DNA of 64,000 nt from Epibacterium sp. Ofav1-8 (GCF_022348185.1 NZ_JAKRFD010000007.1:62001-126000), one strand, 5' to 3'. Numbered from the stretch's first letter, positions 17,593 to 26,547 are shown. Notes: generated by a model not told the origin, from the sequence alone. A program made the numbers and translations.

Positions 17593-18186
17593 ATGGCACG
17601 AGCTAAATTCCTGTGCGACGCCGAACGCTGCATCGAGTGCAACGCCTGCGTCACCGCTTGTAAGAACGAGCACGAAGTCCCTTGGGGTATCAACCGTCGC
17701 CGTGTTGTGACCATCAATGATGGCAAGCCCGGCGAGCGGTCGATCTCTGTCGCCTGTATGCATTGTTCCGATGCACCCTGCATGGCGGTCTGCCCGGTGG
17801 ACTGTTTCTATCAGACCGAGGACGGGGTGGTTCTGCACTCCAAGGACCTCTGCATCGGCTGTGGCTACTGCTTCTACGCCTGTCCCTTTGGGGCACCGCA
17901 GTATCCGCAGGCGGGCAACTTCGGCTCTCGCGGCAAGATGGACAAATGTACCTTCTGCGCCGGTGGTCCTGAGGAAAACAACTCTCAGGCCGAGTTCCAG
18001 AAGTACGGGCGCAACCGGATCGCAGAAGGCAAATTGCCGATCTGCGCCGAGATGTGCTCCACCAAAGCGCTGTTGGCCGGCGATGGCGACACAGTCTCCG
18101 CTGTCTACCGCGAGCGTGTGGTGGCCCGTGGCTTTGGCTCCGGCGCCTGGGGCTGGGGAACCGCTTACGATCAAAAGGGCGGCTGA
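17593..18186 (+). CDS. fdh3B: Formate dehydrogenase beta subunit (FDH3 type), 4Fe-4S protein
   Basis: 197 residues with four ferredoxin-type cysteine groups: CIECNACVTACK (from residue 13), CMHCSDAPCMAVCP, CIGCGYCFYACP and CTFC with a distant CAEMC. Four [4Fe-4S] clusters are predicted, giving an electron wire between FdhA and the cytochrome b subunit. It is shorter than E. coli FdnH (about 290 residues) and lacks its C-terminal membrane helix, as in the compact FDH3 type. It starts 12 bp after fdhA with an AAGGAG box. No signal peptide is seen, so export is presumably with FdhA. Confidence 0.93.
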   Translation: MARAKFLCDAERCIECNACVTACKNEHEVPWGINRRRVVTINDGKPGERSISVACMHCSDAPCMAVCPVDCFYQTEDGVVLHSKDLCIGCGYCFYACPFGAPQYPQAGNFGSRGKMDKCTFCAGGPEENNSQAEFQKYGRNRIAEGKLPICAEMCSTKALLAGDGDTVSAVYRERVVARGFGSGAWGWGTAYDQKGG

Positions 18187-18222
18187 CGCCCACTTTTGAT
18201 CCCAATACGCCTACTATGAGGC

Positions 18223-18243
18223 GGCCCGCCATTGTGGCGGGCC
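18223..18243 (+). other. Hairpin between fdh3B and the gamma-subunit gene
   Basis: A perfect 8-bp stem (GGCCCGCC / GGCGGGCC, loop ATTGT) lies about 36 bases after the beta-subunit stop in the 113-bp gap. No T-run follows, so full termination is unlikely. It may protect the alpha-beta message or lower expression of the gamma subunit. Confidence 0.4.
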
Positions 18244-18299
18244 CCTCCTTCTATGCGCACGTTTCCTTTCTCAAATCCGGCTCAACGGGAGGTCCATCC

Positions 18300-19520
18300 A
18301 TGCCGCGCCTGATTTTCGTATTCGTCCTTAAACTGGCCCTGCTCTGCGGCCTGTCTGCCCATGCGCAGGACGCACCCCCCGTGGCAGTGGCACCTGATCG
18401 TTCCGCCACCGGTGGGGCGCAGACACTGGAGGACATTCTCGCGCGGCAACGTGGCGAGGCGCTGGACGACAGTTTCCGCAGCGATGCGACGGGTGATCCT
18501 GACAGCGCCGCTGGGATTGCACAGCAGCTGGGCACCCTGGGTGGCCAGTCCGATCCCGAACTCTGGCGGGCGTTGCGCTACAACTCCGCCGATATTCGCG
18601 TCTCTGCCGGGGGCGATGTGGCCACGGTTCTGGTGCAGGACGGCGGTATGAACTGGCTGTCCGTCCGGGCGGGCCCGTTGCGGCAATATGGTGGCTGGCT
18701 CCTGCTGGGCACGATTGCCGCGCTGGCGGTGTTCTTCCTGCTGCGGGGCCGTATCCGTGTCGACGGGGAAAAGACCGGGCGCACGGTGACCCGTTTTGCC
18801 TTTGTCGAGCGGATGACCCACTGGACCCTTGCCGGATCTTTCATCCTGCTTGGTCTGACCGGGCTTCTGACGCTCTTTGGTCGGGTGGCGATCCAGCCAT
18901 ATCTGGGCAAGGACGTGAATTCGGTGCTGCTCATCGGCTCCAAATGGATTCACAATTCCGTCTCTTGGGCCTTCATGCTGGCGCTCATTTTGGTGTTTGT
19001 CATGTGGGTTGCGCATAACATCCCGAACAAGCTGGATCTGGTCTGGATCAAGCAGTTCGGTGGCATCATCGGCAAGAAACACCCCCCCGCAAAGAAGTTC
19101 AACGCCGGTCAAAAGGTGATTTTCTGGTCGGTCATCCTGTTCGGGGCCTCGATCTCCGTCTCCGGCCTGTCGCTGCTGTTCCCGTTTGAACTGCCGCTCT
19201 TTGCCAAGACCTTTGCCATTCTCAATGACACCGGCATCCCGCAGTGGCTTGGCTACGGCGTCTTGCCCACCGAGCTTGCCCCGCAAGAGGAGATGCAGCT
19301 TGCCCAGCTCTGGCACGCGATCGTCGCCTTTGTGCTGATGGCGATCATCATCGCGCATATCTACATCGGCACGCTTGGCATGGAAGGCGCTTATGACGCC
19401 ATGGGCTCTGGCGAGGTGGATGAGGCCTGGGCGCATCAGCACCACTCGATCTGGCTCGAGGAAGTGCAGAAGAAAGAGAGCGCCAAGGCTGAAAACACAG
19501 GCGCCACCCCGGCGGAGTGA
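18300..19520 (+). CDS. fdhC: Formate dehydrogenase gamma subunit, cytochrome b556 with N-terminal extension
   Basis: 406 residues from the ATG at 18300, preceded by GGGAGG and beginning with a Sec signal (about 1-22). A periplasmic region of about 110 residues precedes five hydrophobic segments (about 131-148, 175-193, 218-238, 273-295, 338-357). His174, His218, His339 and His353 are candidates for two b-hemes. Compared with E. coli FdnI (about 217 residues) the long N-terminal domain is extra, as in many FDH3 clusters. It should anchor the complex and pass electrons either to quinone or to the c-type cytochrome encoded next. Confidence 0.9.
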   Translation: MPRLIFVFVLKLALLCGLSAHAQDAPPVAVAPDRSATGGAQTLEDILARQRGEALDDSFRSDATGDPDSAAGIAQQLGTLGGQSDPELWRALRYNSADIRVSAGGDVATVLVQDGGMNWLSVRAGPLRQYGGWLLLGTIAALAVFFLLRGRIRVDGEKTGRTVTRFAFVERMTHWTLAGSFILLGLTGLLTLFGRVAIQPYLGKDVNSVLLIGSKWIHNSVSWAFMLALILVFVMWVAHNIPNKLDLVWIKQFGGIIGKKHPPAKKFNAGQKVIFWSVILFGASISVSGLSLLFPFELPLFAKTFAILNDTGIPQWLGYGVLPTELAPQEEMQLAQLWHAIVAFVLMAIIIAHIYIGTLGMEGAYDAMGSGEVDEAWAHQHHSIWLEEVQKKESAKAENTGATPAE

Positions 19521-19524
19521 CGTG

Positions 19525-20811
19525 ATGCGGCGACTGGCGCTAAGCCTTGCGCTCTGTGCTGCGCCCGTCTGGGGCGCGGGGGCAGAGGAATTCGTGACCC
19601 TCAAAGGACACGGCGGGCCGATCATGGCGCTTGCCGTGGATGATGCGGATCGCGTGGCCAGCGCCAGTTTCGACAATACCGCTGCCATTTGGCAGGGAGG
19701 CAGCGCTACGTGGTTGGAGGCCCATGACGCGGCCACCACCGCAGTGACCTTTGGCCCGCGCGGGGCGCTGTTCAGCGGTGGTGATGATTTTGCGATCTAT
19801 CGCTGGCAGCAGGGACAGCCGCAGCACATCGGGCGTCATGCGGGCAAGATCCGCGCGCTGGATGTCTCGTCGGATGGGGCGTTTCTGGCCTCAGCCAGTT
19901 GGGACGGCACCATCGGTCTTTGGTCGCTGAACGGCGGTGCCGGGCAGCAGATCAAGGTGGGCGCAGGTGTCAACGATGTGCGCTTTGATGCCCAAGGGCG
20001 CCTGTTCGCCGCGACCATGGCCGGGCAGGTGCATGTCTATGACACGCTCGACGCCACCCCCCGGCTGTTGGCCGAACAGGGGTTTGGCATCAACCGTCTG
20101 GTGCTGTCGCAAGAGGGCTGGCTTGCCTATGGCGCGGTGGATGGCGGCACCCGGGTGATCGACATGGAAACCGGCGCGCAGATTGCCGATTTCACCCTCG
20201 ACCGCCGCCCGATCCTCGCCTTGGCCTATCATGCGCAAAGCCAGCAGATCGCGGTTGGCGACGGTCATGGCTACATCATGATGATCGATACCCGCAATTG
20301 GACCATTGCCCGCGATTTCAGGGCGATGCGCGAGGGGCCGGTCTGGGCATTGGCGTTTTCGCGCGATGGCAGCCGCATCTGGGCCGGGGGCATTCACGAT
20401 GTGATCTATGGCTGGCCCATTGCGCTGATGGACAGCCATCAGGCCGCAGGAAACGAGACACGCAGTTTTCTGCAAGCCCCCGAAACCATGAGCAACGGCG
20501 AGCGCCAGTTCATGCGCAAATGCTCCATCTGTCACGATTTGAACGATGCCGGGCAGCGCCGGGCCGGGCCGCATCTGGCAGGTCTGTTCGGGCGCGCGGC
20601 GGGCAGCCTGCCGGGCTACCGCTATTCCCGGACATTGCTGCAATCCGACCTGATCTGGACGGACGAGACCATTGATGCCCTGTTCGACCAAGGGCCTGAC
20701 CACTATATTCCGGGGTCCAAGATGCCGATGCAACGCATCACCGCCCCCACGGATCGCCAGGATCTGATAGACTATCTGAAAACCGCGACAAAACTTCCGG
20801 AGGACGACTGA
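19525..20811 (+). CDS. Secreted WD40 beta-propeller fused to a class I cytochrome c
   Basis: 428 residues from the ATG at 19525; an upstream in-frame start would extend back into fdhC. Residues 1-19 are a Sec signal. Residues 25-300 hold repeated WD40 blades (FVTLKGHGGPIMALAVDD, ASASFDNTAAIW, ASASWDGTIGLW, GPVWALAFSRDGS). The last 110 residues are a small cytochrome c: heme motif CSICH at 333-337, AGPHLAGLFGR, and a Met ligand near GSKMPM (about 400). It lies four bases after the gamma gene, so it probably accepts electrons from, or scaffolds, the periplasmic side of the formate dehydrogenase. Confidence 0.87.
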   Translation: MRRLALSLALCAAPVWGAGAEEFVTLKGHGGPIMALAVDDADRVASASFDNTAAIWQGGSATWLEAHDAATTAVTFGPRGALFSGGDDFAIYRWQQGQPQHIGRHAGKIRALDVSSDGAFLASASWDGTIGLWSLNGGAGQQIKVGAGVNDVRFDAQGRLFAATMAGQVHVYDTLDATPRLLAEQGFGINRLVLSQEGWLAYGAVDGGTRVIDMETGAQIADFTLDRRPILALAYHAQSQQIAVGDGHGYIMMIDTRNWTIARDFRAMREGPVWALAFSRDGSRIWAGGIHDVIYGWPIALMDSHQAAGNETRSFLQAPETMSNGERQFMRKCSICHDLNDAGQRRAGPHLAGLFGRAAGSLPGYRYSRTLLQSDLIWTDETIDALFDQGPDHYIPGSKMPMQRITAPTDRQDLIDYLKTATKLPEDD

Positions 20812-20812
20812 A

Positions 20813-20938
20813 ATGAAAGCCATGCTGACAGGCTTTGCCCTCATTGCCGCAATCGCGGTGGGCGCTGACTTTGCGCTGGAGCGTGCAGGATTTTCCGCGC
20901 AGGACCAGAACTCCGGTGCTGCCGTGCGCCTGAACTGA
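20813..20938 (+). CDS. 41-residue single-pass membrane or secreted peptide
   Basis: A short frame starting one base after the WD40-cytochrome stop encodes MKAMLTGFALIAAIAVGADF, a hydrophobic segment, then a short polar tail ending in GAAVRLN. GGAGG lies ten bases before the ATG, inside the preceding gene, and the next gene begins eight bases after the stop, so it fits an operon without gaps. It may be a small subunit of the electron-transfer complex. I recognise no family. Confidence 0.6.
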   Translation: MKAMLTGFALIAAIAVGADFALERAGFSAQDQNSGAAVRLN

Positions 20939-20946
20939 CGCGCCAA

Positions 20947-22299
20947 ATGAACGTCTCCGCCACCATCCGCGACGAATACTCAGAATCGCTGTCGTCCGCA
21001 TCGATCCTCGTGATTGATGACGAACCCGGCATGCGTCACTTCATGACCAAGATCCTGGAACCTCGCTGCAAACGCGTGGAACAGGCAGCCTCCGCGGCAG
21101 ACGCCTCTGATATTCTCGACAAGGCCCATTTCGACCTGATCGTGCTGGATAACATCATGCCGGGGAAAACCGGGCTGGACTGGGTGGCTGAACAGCGCCG
21201 GGTGGGGCTGTTTGCCGACACTATTCTGGTGACCGCCTATGCGGATCTCGATACGGCCATTCAGGCGCTCAGGATCGGGATTGCGGATTTTGTGCTCAAA
21301 CCCTTTCGCGCCAATCAGATCCTCAACGCGGTAGCGCGCGCCCTCGACCGCAAGTATCTGCGGCGGGAAAATTACCTGCTGAAACACGAGCTTTCAGCCG
21401 AGCAATCCGGCGCGCGTGGCCGCCTTTTGGGCAAATCCGCCGCCATCGAAAAGGTGCGCCAGATGTTGCAGCGGTTGGCCCCCTTGCCGACGCCGGTGCT
21501 GTTTACCGGCGCGTCTGGTACGGGCAAGGAAATCGCCGCCCGCACGTTGCATTCGCTCTCGGATCGGGCGGAAAAACCCTTTGTCGCCGTGAACTGTGCC
21601 AGCCTGTCGCCGGAGCGGCTGGCGGAAGAGCTGTTCGGGGTGATCGAGGAGCACGAGCGTCGGCGCGACGGTCTGTTTCTGCATGCAGATGGCGGCACAT
21701 TGTTCCTCGACGAGGTCGCGCAGATGCCGGAACAGGTGCAGGCGGCGCTGCTGCGGGTGCTCGAAGATCAGAAAGTACGCCCCGTGGGGGCAGAGCGCGA
21801 CATCCCGTTGAATCTGCGCTTTTTCTTTGCCACCAACATGGATTTGCAGCAAGCAGTGGCGGAGGGGCGCTTTCGCGCGGATCTCTACCACCGCATCAAT
21901 GTCGTCAATATCGAGATGCCACCGCTGAAGGAGCGGGTCGAGGATATCGTCGAACTGGCCGCGCAATTCATGGAGCAGTTCTCGCTCAGTCTGGGCATGC
22001 CGGCGCTTGAAATGGACGAAGAGACTCTGTTGAAATTTGCCCGATACGACTGGCCGGGCAATGTGCGGGAACTGCGCAACCTGATCGAACGTTCGGTGAT
22101 CCTGGGCGCGTTTCCAGAGGCCTTTTCCGGTACCGGCTCGGTGACGGGCGTGGCTGCGGTCGAGAATCTGGATCTGGTGATGCAGCGCCATATCATGCAT
22201 GTGCTTGACGCCTGCGATGGCAACCGTGCCGAGGCGGCGCGCCGGCTCGGGGTGTCCCGCAAGACCATCGACCGCAAATGTGCCAGCTGGGGCGTCTGA
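20947..22299 (+). CDS. NtrC-family response regulator without the GAFTGA loop
   Basis: 450 residues. The receiver domain (about 18-135) has acidic pocket Asp24/Asp25 and phospho-acceptor Asp68 (LIVLDNIMPG). The AAA+ domain has Walker A GASGTGKE and Walker B GGTLFLDEV, with the arginine-finger region FRADLYHRIN. A Fis-type helix-turn-helix (NRAEAARRLGVSRKTIDRK) ends it. Between ELFG and the DGLF segment only about ten residues occur and the sigma-54-contacting GAFTGA loop is absent. It lies eight bases after the formate dehydrogenase genes, so it is likely co-transcribed with them and pairs with the convergent kinase. Confidence 0.9.
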   Translation: MNVSATIRDEYSESLSSASILVIDDEPGMRHFMTKILEPRCKRVEQAASAADASDILDKAHFDLIVLDNIMPGKTGLDWVAEQRRVGLFADTILVTAYADLDTAIQALRIGIADFVLKPFRANQILNAVARALDRKYLRRENYLLKHELSAEQSGARGRLLGKSAAIEKVRQMLQRLAPLPTPVLFTGASGTGKEIAARTLHSLSDRAEKPFVAVNCASLSPERLAEELFGVIEEHERRRDGLFLHADGGTLFLDEVAQMPEQVQAALLRVLEDQKVRPVGAERDIPLNLRFFFATNMDLQQAVAEGRFRADLYHRINVVNIEMPPLKERVEDIVELAAQFMEQFSLSLGMPALEMDEETLLKFARYDWPGNVRELRNLIERSVILGAFPEAFSGTGSVTGVAAVENLDLVMQRHIMHVLDACDGNRAEAARRLGVSRKTIDRKCASWGV

Positions 22300-22340
22300 T
22301 CCGGGGTCGCGCGGGCTGATCCCGGGGATGCATGCGCGCA

Positions 22341-24341
22341 TCAGACTGGCGCTGCTGCGGGCGGGATGCCGGGTGCGGGGGCGTCAGATGCCTGATCCGG
22401 GCCGGGCAGCCAGATCAGGAACTCGGCGCCCCGGGCGCGCCGGTTCCGGACGCTGATGTGGCCGCCCGCTCTTTGTATCAGGGTTTGGCTGATCGACAGT
22501 CCCAATCCGGTCCCTTCGCCCTGTTTGGTCGTGAAGAACGGATCGAAGATCTGGCCAATCCGGTCGGCGGGAATGCCCGGTCCGGTATCCGCGATGCGCA
22601 GGGCAACGCCTGCATGGCCATTCCTGCTCTCGCCCGCGACAGAGAGCGCAAGCGTGCCTTGCCCGTCCATCGCCTGACTTGCGTTGATGATGAGATTGAT
22701 GATGACCTGTTGCAGCTCGCCGGGGTCGATACGCACACAGGGCGCGTCATCAAACTGCGTCAGGACGCGGATTTCCTGTTTGGAGATCACATGGTCCACC
22801 AGCACCAGGCAGTCTCGGACCACGGCCGCCACATCCACATGTTCCGCAAAGGTGCCGAATTCCGACGGGCGGGCGAATTGCAACAGTTTGCCCACAATGG
22901 CCCCGATCCGCATCACCTGATTGTCGATCAGGTCAAGCTCGGTGCGCACAGGCTCTGCCCCGTCACCCAGCGTCATCCGCATCACGTCCACATTGCCCTG
23001 GATCACCGCGACGGGATTGTTGATCTCATGCGCGACCCCGGCGGTGATTTCACCGATCGAGGCGAGCTTTTCGCTCATCACCAACTGGCGAAAGGTCTCT
23101 TCGAGTTTTTCATTGGCGATCTTCAGCTCGCGGGTGCGTTCCTCGACACGGGTGTTCAGTTCATCCGCCCAGTTTCGCAACCGCCGGTCCCGTTCCTGCA
23201 CCTGATCGAGCAGCGTATCGAGGTGATCGGCAACCTGCCCGATTTCGTCGTGGCGCCCGATGGTGCCATTTCGCGCGGTGAGGTCGCCGCGTTCAACCCG
23301 CGCCATGGTGCGGGTCATGCGTTCAAGCGGGGCAAAGATCCCCTTTGCCAGCCACAGGAACAATGGCGCGGACAGGGCAATGACCAGCGCAAATGCGCCA
23401 ACGACAATCCAGTAGGCTTCCCGTTTTGCGGTTTGATAGGGGGCCTCCAGAAACCCGACGTAGAGCATGCCGACACGTGTGCCAAAGCTGTTGGTCAACG
23501 GCAGATAGCCCGAAATATACCAGTCATCGACCACAAAGGCGCGATCCAGCCAGGTCTTGCCCTGGCCCAGAACCGCCTCACGCACCGCGGCAGAGACCCG
23601 AGTCCCCAGCGCGCGGACATCTTCGAACAGACGCACATTGGTGGACACACGGGTGTCGTCCAGAAACAGCGTTGCGGTGCCCTGGCGACTGACATCGGAT
23701 TGCCCATGCAGGTAGACCAGCGCGTTGATGGTATCGATGAAATCGAGGTTTCGGTTCAGCAGCATCCCACCGACCAGCACCCCCCGGTGCCCCTCGACCC
23801 GGATGGGCGCGGCGGAATGCACCACCATGCCGCGATCCTCGACGCGGCGGTCGGTCGGCGCGGCGGCTTCGGTTTCGATCAGCTCGATGCGGGCACGGGC
23901 TGCCAGCGTGGGGGAAACCGCCTCCAGCTCGGCGGCTGGAAAGATGTCGATCTCGGAGGCCATCCGACCCGCGGCAGCCTCGTGAACCACGGGCCATTTG
24001 GCCTTTTCCCGTGTCAGGGCATCGCCTTGCAACAGGTAAAGAAAATCAAGTTGCAGCGCCTCGCGCTGGGTGTCGAGAAACCGCGCGGGCGGAGCGCCGT
24101 CAGACAGGACCCGGGCCAGCCGTGCGGAACTGGCAAGCTCTTGCAGGGCGCGCGCGGAATTGGCCTGCAGCTGGCCCAGATATTGCTCGGCAATGCGCAG
24201 ATCGCTTTCGACATTGGCGATCAGAACCTTGTCGTAATCGGCGTTCCAGCGCGCCATGGCCAGCACCATCAGCAGCGGCATCAAAACGATGAGCGGCAGG
24301 AGCGCAAGCAGCAGCAGGCGCAGGCGGACAGATTTGAGCAC
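22341..24341 (-). CDS. Sensor histidine kinase with periplasmic Cache-like domain and HAMP
   Basis: 666 residues from a GTG at 24341, chosen because AGGAGGGAGG lies 9-18 bases upstream and the first helix then starts at residue 7. It has a transmembrane helix (7-29), a periplasmic region of about 285 residues resembling a double Cache domain, a second helix (about 315-338), HAMP, and a coiled coil. The dimerisation box is VAHEINNPVAVIQGN with the phospho-accepting His. The ATPase core has NLIINASQAM, DTGPGIP and GTGLGLSI. It converges on the NtrC-type regulator (41-bp gap) and is its likely partner. The ligand, perhaps a small carboxylate, is unknown. Confidence 0.88.
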   Translation of the reverse strand: MLKSVRLRLLLLALLPLIVLMPLLMVLAMARWNADYDKVLIANVESDLRIAEQYLGQLQANSARALQELASSARLARVLSDGAPPARFLDTQREALQLDFLYLLQGDALTREKAKWPVVHEAAAGRMASEIDIFPAAELEAVSPTLAARARIELIETEAAAPTDRRVEDRGMVVHSAAPIRVEGHRGVLVGGMLLNRNLDFIDTINALVYLHGQSDVSRQGTATLFLDDTRVSTNVRLFEDVRALGTRVSAAVREAVLGQGKTWLDRAFVVDDWYISGYLPLTNSFGTRVGMLYVGFLEAPYQTAKREAYWIVVGAFALVIALSAPLFLWLAKGIFAPLERMTRTMARVERGDLTARNGTIGRHDEIGQVADHLDTLLDQVQERDRRLRNWADELNTRVEERTRELKIANEKLEETFRQLVMSEKLASIGEITAGVAHEINNPVAVIQGNVDVMRMTLGDGAEPVRTELDLIDNQVMRIGAIVGKLLQFARPSEFGTFAEHVDVAAVVRDCLVLVDHVISKQEIRVLTQFDDAPCVRIDPGELQQVIINLIINASQAMDGQGTLALSVAGESRNGHAGVALRIADTGPGIPADRIGQIFDPFFTTKQGEGTGLGLSISQTLIQRAGGHISVRNRRARGAEFLIWLPGPDQASDAPAPGIPPAAAPV

Positions 24342-24521
24342 GTCTGGCGTCCTCCCTCCTGGCGCCGGAATAGGGGCATGTCTGCCGCCCAATGTCGCCG
24401 GTTCTCGATCCGGGTGCAAGGTCCCAGACAGTGGGCAATTGGTATGACCTGCAATTGCAGCACGCCGTCGGAGGGGTGATCACGGGCGGGGGAATGCGCG
24501 CTGGCGGCACGTCGCCGCCGC

Positions 24522-25262
24522 TCAGGCCGGCACCTCTGCGCCAGCCCAATCAAACTGTTTGCCGCTGTCCGCCTGCCCCAATCCGGCAAGGACCGATACC
24601 AGGCGGTCCGCTGCATAGTGCGCGGTGAATAGTTTACCGTCCGGCACATTGGCCTGAAACGGCGCAGAAAGGGCGGTGTCCACGGTTCCGGGATGCAGGC
24701 AGACACAGATCGCGTCGCGGTTCTTGCGTGCAACTTCGATGGCGTAGTTGCGCATCAGCATGCACAGCGCCGCCTTTGAGGCGCGATAGGCATGCCAGCC
24801 GCCCAGCTGGTTGTCGCTGATCGATCCCACCCGCGCCGCCAGCGCGGCAAACACGCTGCGCCCTTCGCGGGGCATCCGGCCGAGGATGTGTTTTGCGACC
24901 AATGCGGGCCCGAAGGTGTTGATGCGGAACACCTGCTCAAACGCAGCCATATCCTGATGGCGGTAGCTTTTTTCGGGGGCGAGTCCGGTCTCCGGATCGG
25001 TCAGCAGGCCGGTGGCGAGGATCACCAGATCCGGCGTGCCGACCTGCGCGGCCAGGGCCTCGATGTCGGCTTCGGATGTGATGTCTGCCTGATGCTGCTG
25101 GATTTTGGCCAGCGCTGCCTGAGCGCCCGAAAAGGCAAGGTTCCCACGGCGTGCAACAGCATGAACGCGCTCGACAGTCGCCATCCCGGCATAAGCCTCG
25201 ACCAGAGCGCGGCCAATGCCGCCGGACGCCCCAAAGATCAACACGTTGCGCGGTTCAGTCAT
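24522..25262 (-). CDS. SDR family oxidoreductase (last gene of the sigma-E operon)
   Basis: 246-residue Rossmann enzyme. The start at 25262 gives MTEPRNVLIFGASGGIGRAL, the glycine-rich NAD(P) motif at the usual position; its ATG overlaps the upstream SDR stop. YRASK supplies the catalytic Tyr and Lys, and LHPGTVDTAL follows. The sequence resembles C-factor (CsgA)-type SDRs. The substrate is unknown. Being the last of eight tightly packed genes below the sigma-E promoter, it is probably induced by photo-oxidative stress. Confidence 0.85.
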   Translation of the reverse strand: MTEPRNVLIFGASGGIGRALVEAYAGMATVERVHAVARRGNLAFSGAQAALAKIQQHQADITSEADIEALAAQVGTPDLVILATGLLTDPETGLAPEKSYRHQDMAAFEQVFRINTFGPALVAKHILGRMPREGRSVFAALAARVGSISDNQLGGWHAYRASKAALCMLMRNYAIEVARKNRDAICVCLHPGTVDTALSAPFQANVPDGKLFTAHYAADRLVSVLAGLGQADSGKQFDWAGAEVPA

Positions 25263-25981
25263 ATCAGCCTCGTAATCCATTTGCGGGGCAGATGCGCGGC
25301 GATGCGGAACACCCAGGAAAACGGCGCGGGAAAGGAGCTCTGAAAGCGGTTCGAGCGCAGCGCCTTCATGCAGCAGGCGGCGGCCTGTTCCGGGGTTTGG
25401 ATCATCGGCATCTTGAAATCGTTCTTGGCCGTGAGCCGGGTCTTGATAAAGCCCGGGTTGATTACCTGCACCTTCACATCGGTGTCGCGCAGGTCGCGGT
25501 GCAGGTTCTCGCCCAGATGCATGACGGCGGCCTTGGACGCGCCATAGCCAATGGCGCCGGGCAGGCCGGTAAACCCGGCCAGAGAGCCGATCAGCACGAT
25601 ATGTCCCTGTCCGCGGCGCGCCATGCGCGGGGCAACCCGGCCCATCACCCGCATCGCGCCCATGAAATTGACCTCGCAAATCGCCTCTGCCGCTTCCGGC
25701 TCCCAGTCCTGCACCGTCATCGGATCATAAAGACCCGCACAATAGATGACGCCATCGACGTCATTTGCCTGCCTTGAGGCCGCCACCACGGACCCCGGAT
25801 CGGTGACATCCATCGGCAGCGCCTGCGCATCGCGCAATGTCTCAGCGAGCGCGTTCAGCCGATCTGCACCGCGTGCCGACAGGATCAGGGATGCGCCCTC
25901 CTTGTCCAGCGCCTCTGCAAGCGCCCGCCCGAGACCTTCGCTGGCGCCGATGATCCACCATGTCTGGCCATTGAACCTCAT
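25259..25981 (-). CDS. SDR family oxidoreductase
   Basis: 240 residues, start at 25981 giving MRFNGQTWWIIGASEGLGRAL with the coenzyme-binding GASEGLG at 12-18. The catalytic site is Ser in VLIGSLAGF with YGASK. The C-terminus has a basic, hydrophobic tail (FSWVFRIAAHLPRKW) that may sit at the membrane. It overlaps DUF3833 upstream and the second SDR downstream by four bases each. Similar SDRs lie in the RpoE-regulated operon of R. sphaeroides; the reaction is unknown. Confidence 0.86.
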   Translation of the reverse strand: MRFNGQTWWIIGASEGLGRALAEALDKEGASLILSARGADRLNALAETLRDAQALPMDVTDPGSVVAASRQANDVDGVIYCAGLYDPMTVQDWEPEAAEAICEVNFMGAMRVMGRVAPRMARRGQGHIVLIGSLAGFTGLPGAIGYGASKAAVMHLGENLHRDLRDTDVKVQVINPGFIKTRLTAKNDFKMPMIQTPEQAAACCMKALRSNRFQSSFPAPFSWVFRIAAHLPRKWITRLI

Positions 25982-26547
25982 GGCTGCGCCTCGGATGCGC
26001 CATCCGGGGCAGGGCGGATGGTGGCGATCAGCTCGGCCACCTTGATGCCGAATTTGCGCATCTCGGAACGGTTCATGATGGTGCCGTTTTCCATCAGATA
26101 CATCCAGTCGGTGACATCCAGCACATGCCCGCCAGCATCCTCCGGCAAGCGCAGCCGGTAGCGAAGCTGTACCGTCGCGCCTGTGTGCTGTCCCGTGCCG
26201 GTGCCGATAATATCCTCGGCAGTGGCGGTGAACCGGCCGTTCTCGCCGACCTCCAGCATCCACTGGCGGGCCTGTGTGCCGCCGCCCGCGTAGGCAAAAT
26301 CCTCCGTCAGCGTGCCCGTGGTGCCCTCCCAGCTGCCGTTCATTTCGGCCACGAACCGGGACACCACGCGCCCGGTGGGCCCATAGATCATGCCCTCGGA
26401 AATAAAGCGCCCGTTCAGGTGCTTGCGAATGTCAAAGGCGGGATCGGTGTTGCCATAGTCTGACGGGCGCTGCGCGCGAAACCCGAAACCGGGGCGCAAC
26501 AGCGCCAGGAGCAGCACGAGGATGGTGATGCCGAGGAGCAGTTTCAT
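25978..26547 (-). CDS. DUF3833 family lipocalin-like protein
   Basis: 189 residues with an N-terminal hydrophobic segment (LLLGITILVLLLALLRPGFG) that is an uncleaved anchor or signal. The rest has a repetitive beta pattern: FDIRKHLNGRFISEGMIYGP, VVSRFVAEMNGSWEG, VLDVTDWMYLMENGTIMNRS. This matches DUF3833, a small family I know from alpha- and gammaproteobacterial CFA-synthase operons. It probably acts at the periplasmic face of the inner membrane, perhaps on lipids. It overlaps the MFS gene and the SDR by four bases each. Confidence 0.8.
   Translation of the reverse strand: MKLLLGITILVLLLALLRPGFGFRAQRPSDYGNTDPAFDIRKHLNGRFISEGMIYGPTGRVVSRFVAEMNGSWEGTTGTLTEDFAYAGGGTQARQWMLEVGENGRFTATAEDIIGTGTGQHTGATVQLRYRLRLPEDAGGHVLDVTDWMYLMENGTIMNRSEMRKFGIKVAELIATIRPAPDGASEAQP

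Noticed and set aside
14584-18174. Very long open frame on the minus strand opposite fdhA and fdh3B
   Set aside because: It mirrors the codon pattern of the sense genes in high-GC DNA and shows no protein-family resemblance; the sense strand encodes complete formate dehydrogenase subunits.
22332-24479. Plus-strand frame opposite the histidine kinase
   Set aside because: The kinase frame has all catalytic boxes; the opposite frame has none and is a mirror of its codon use.
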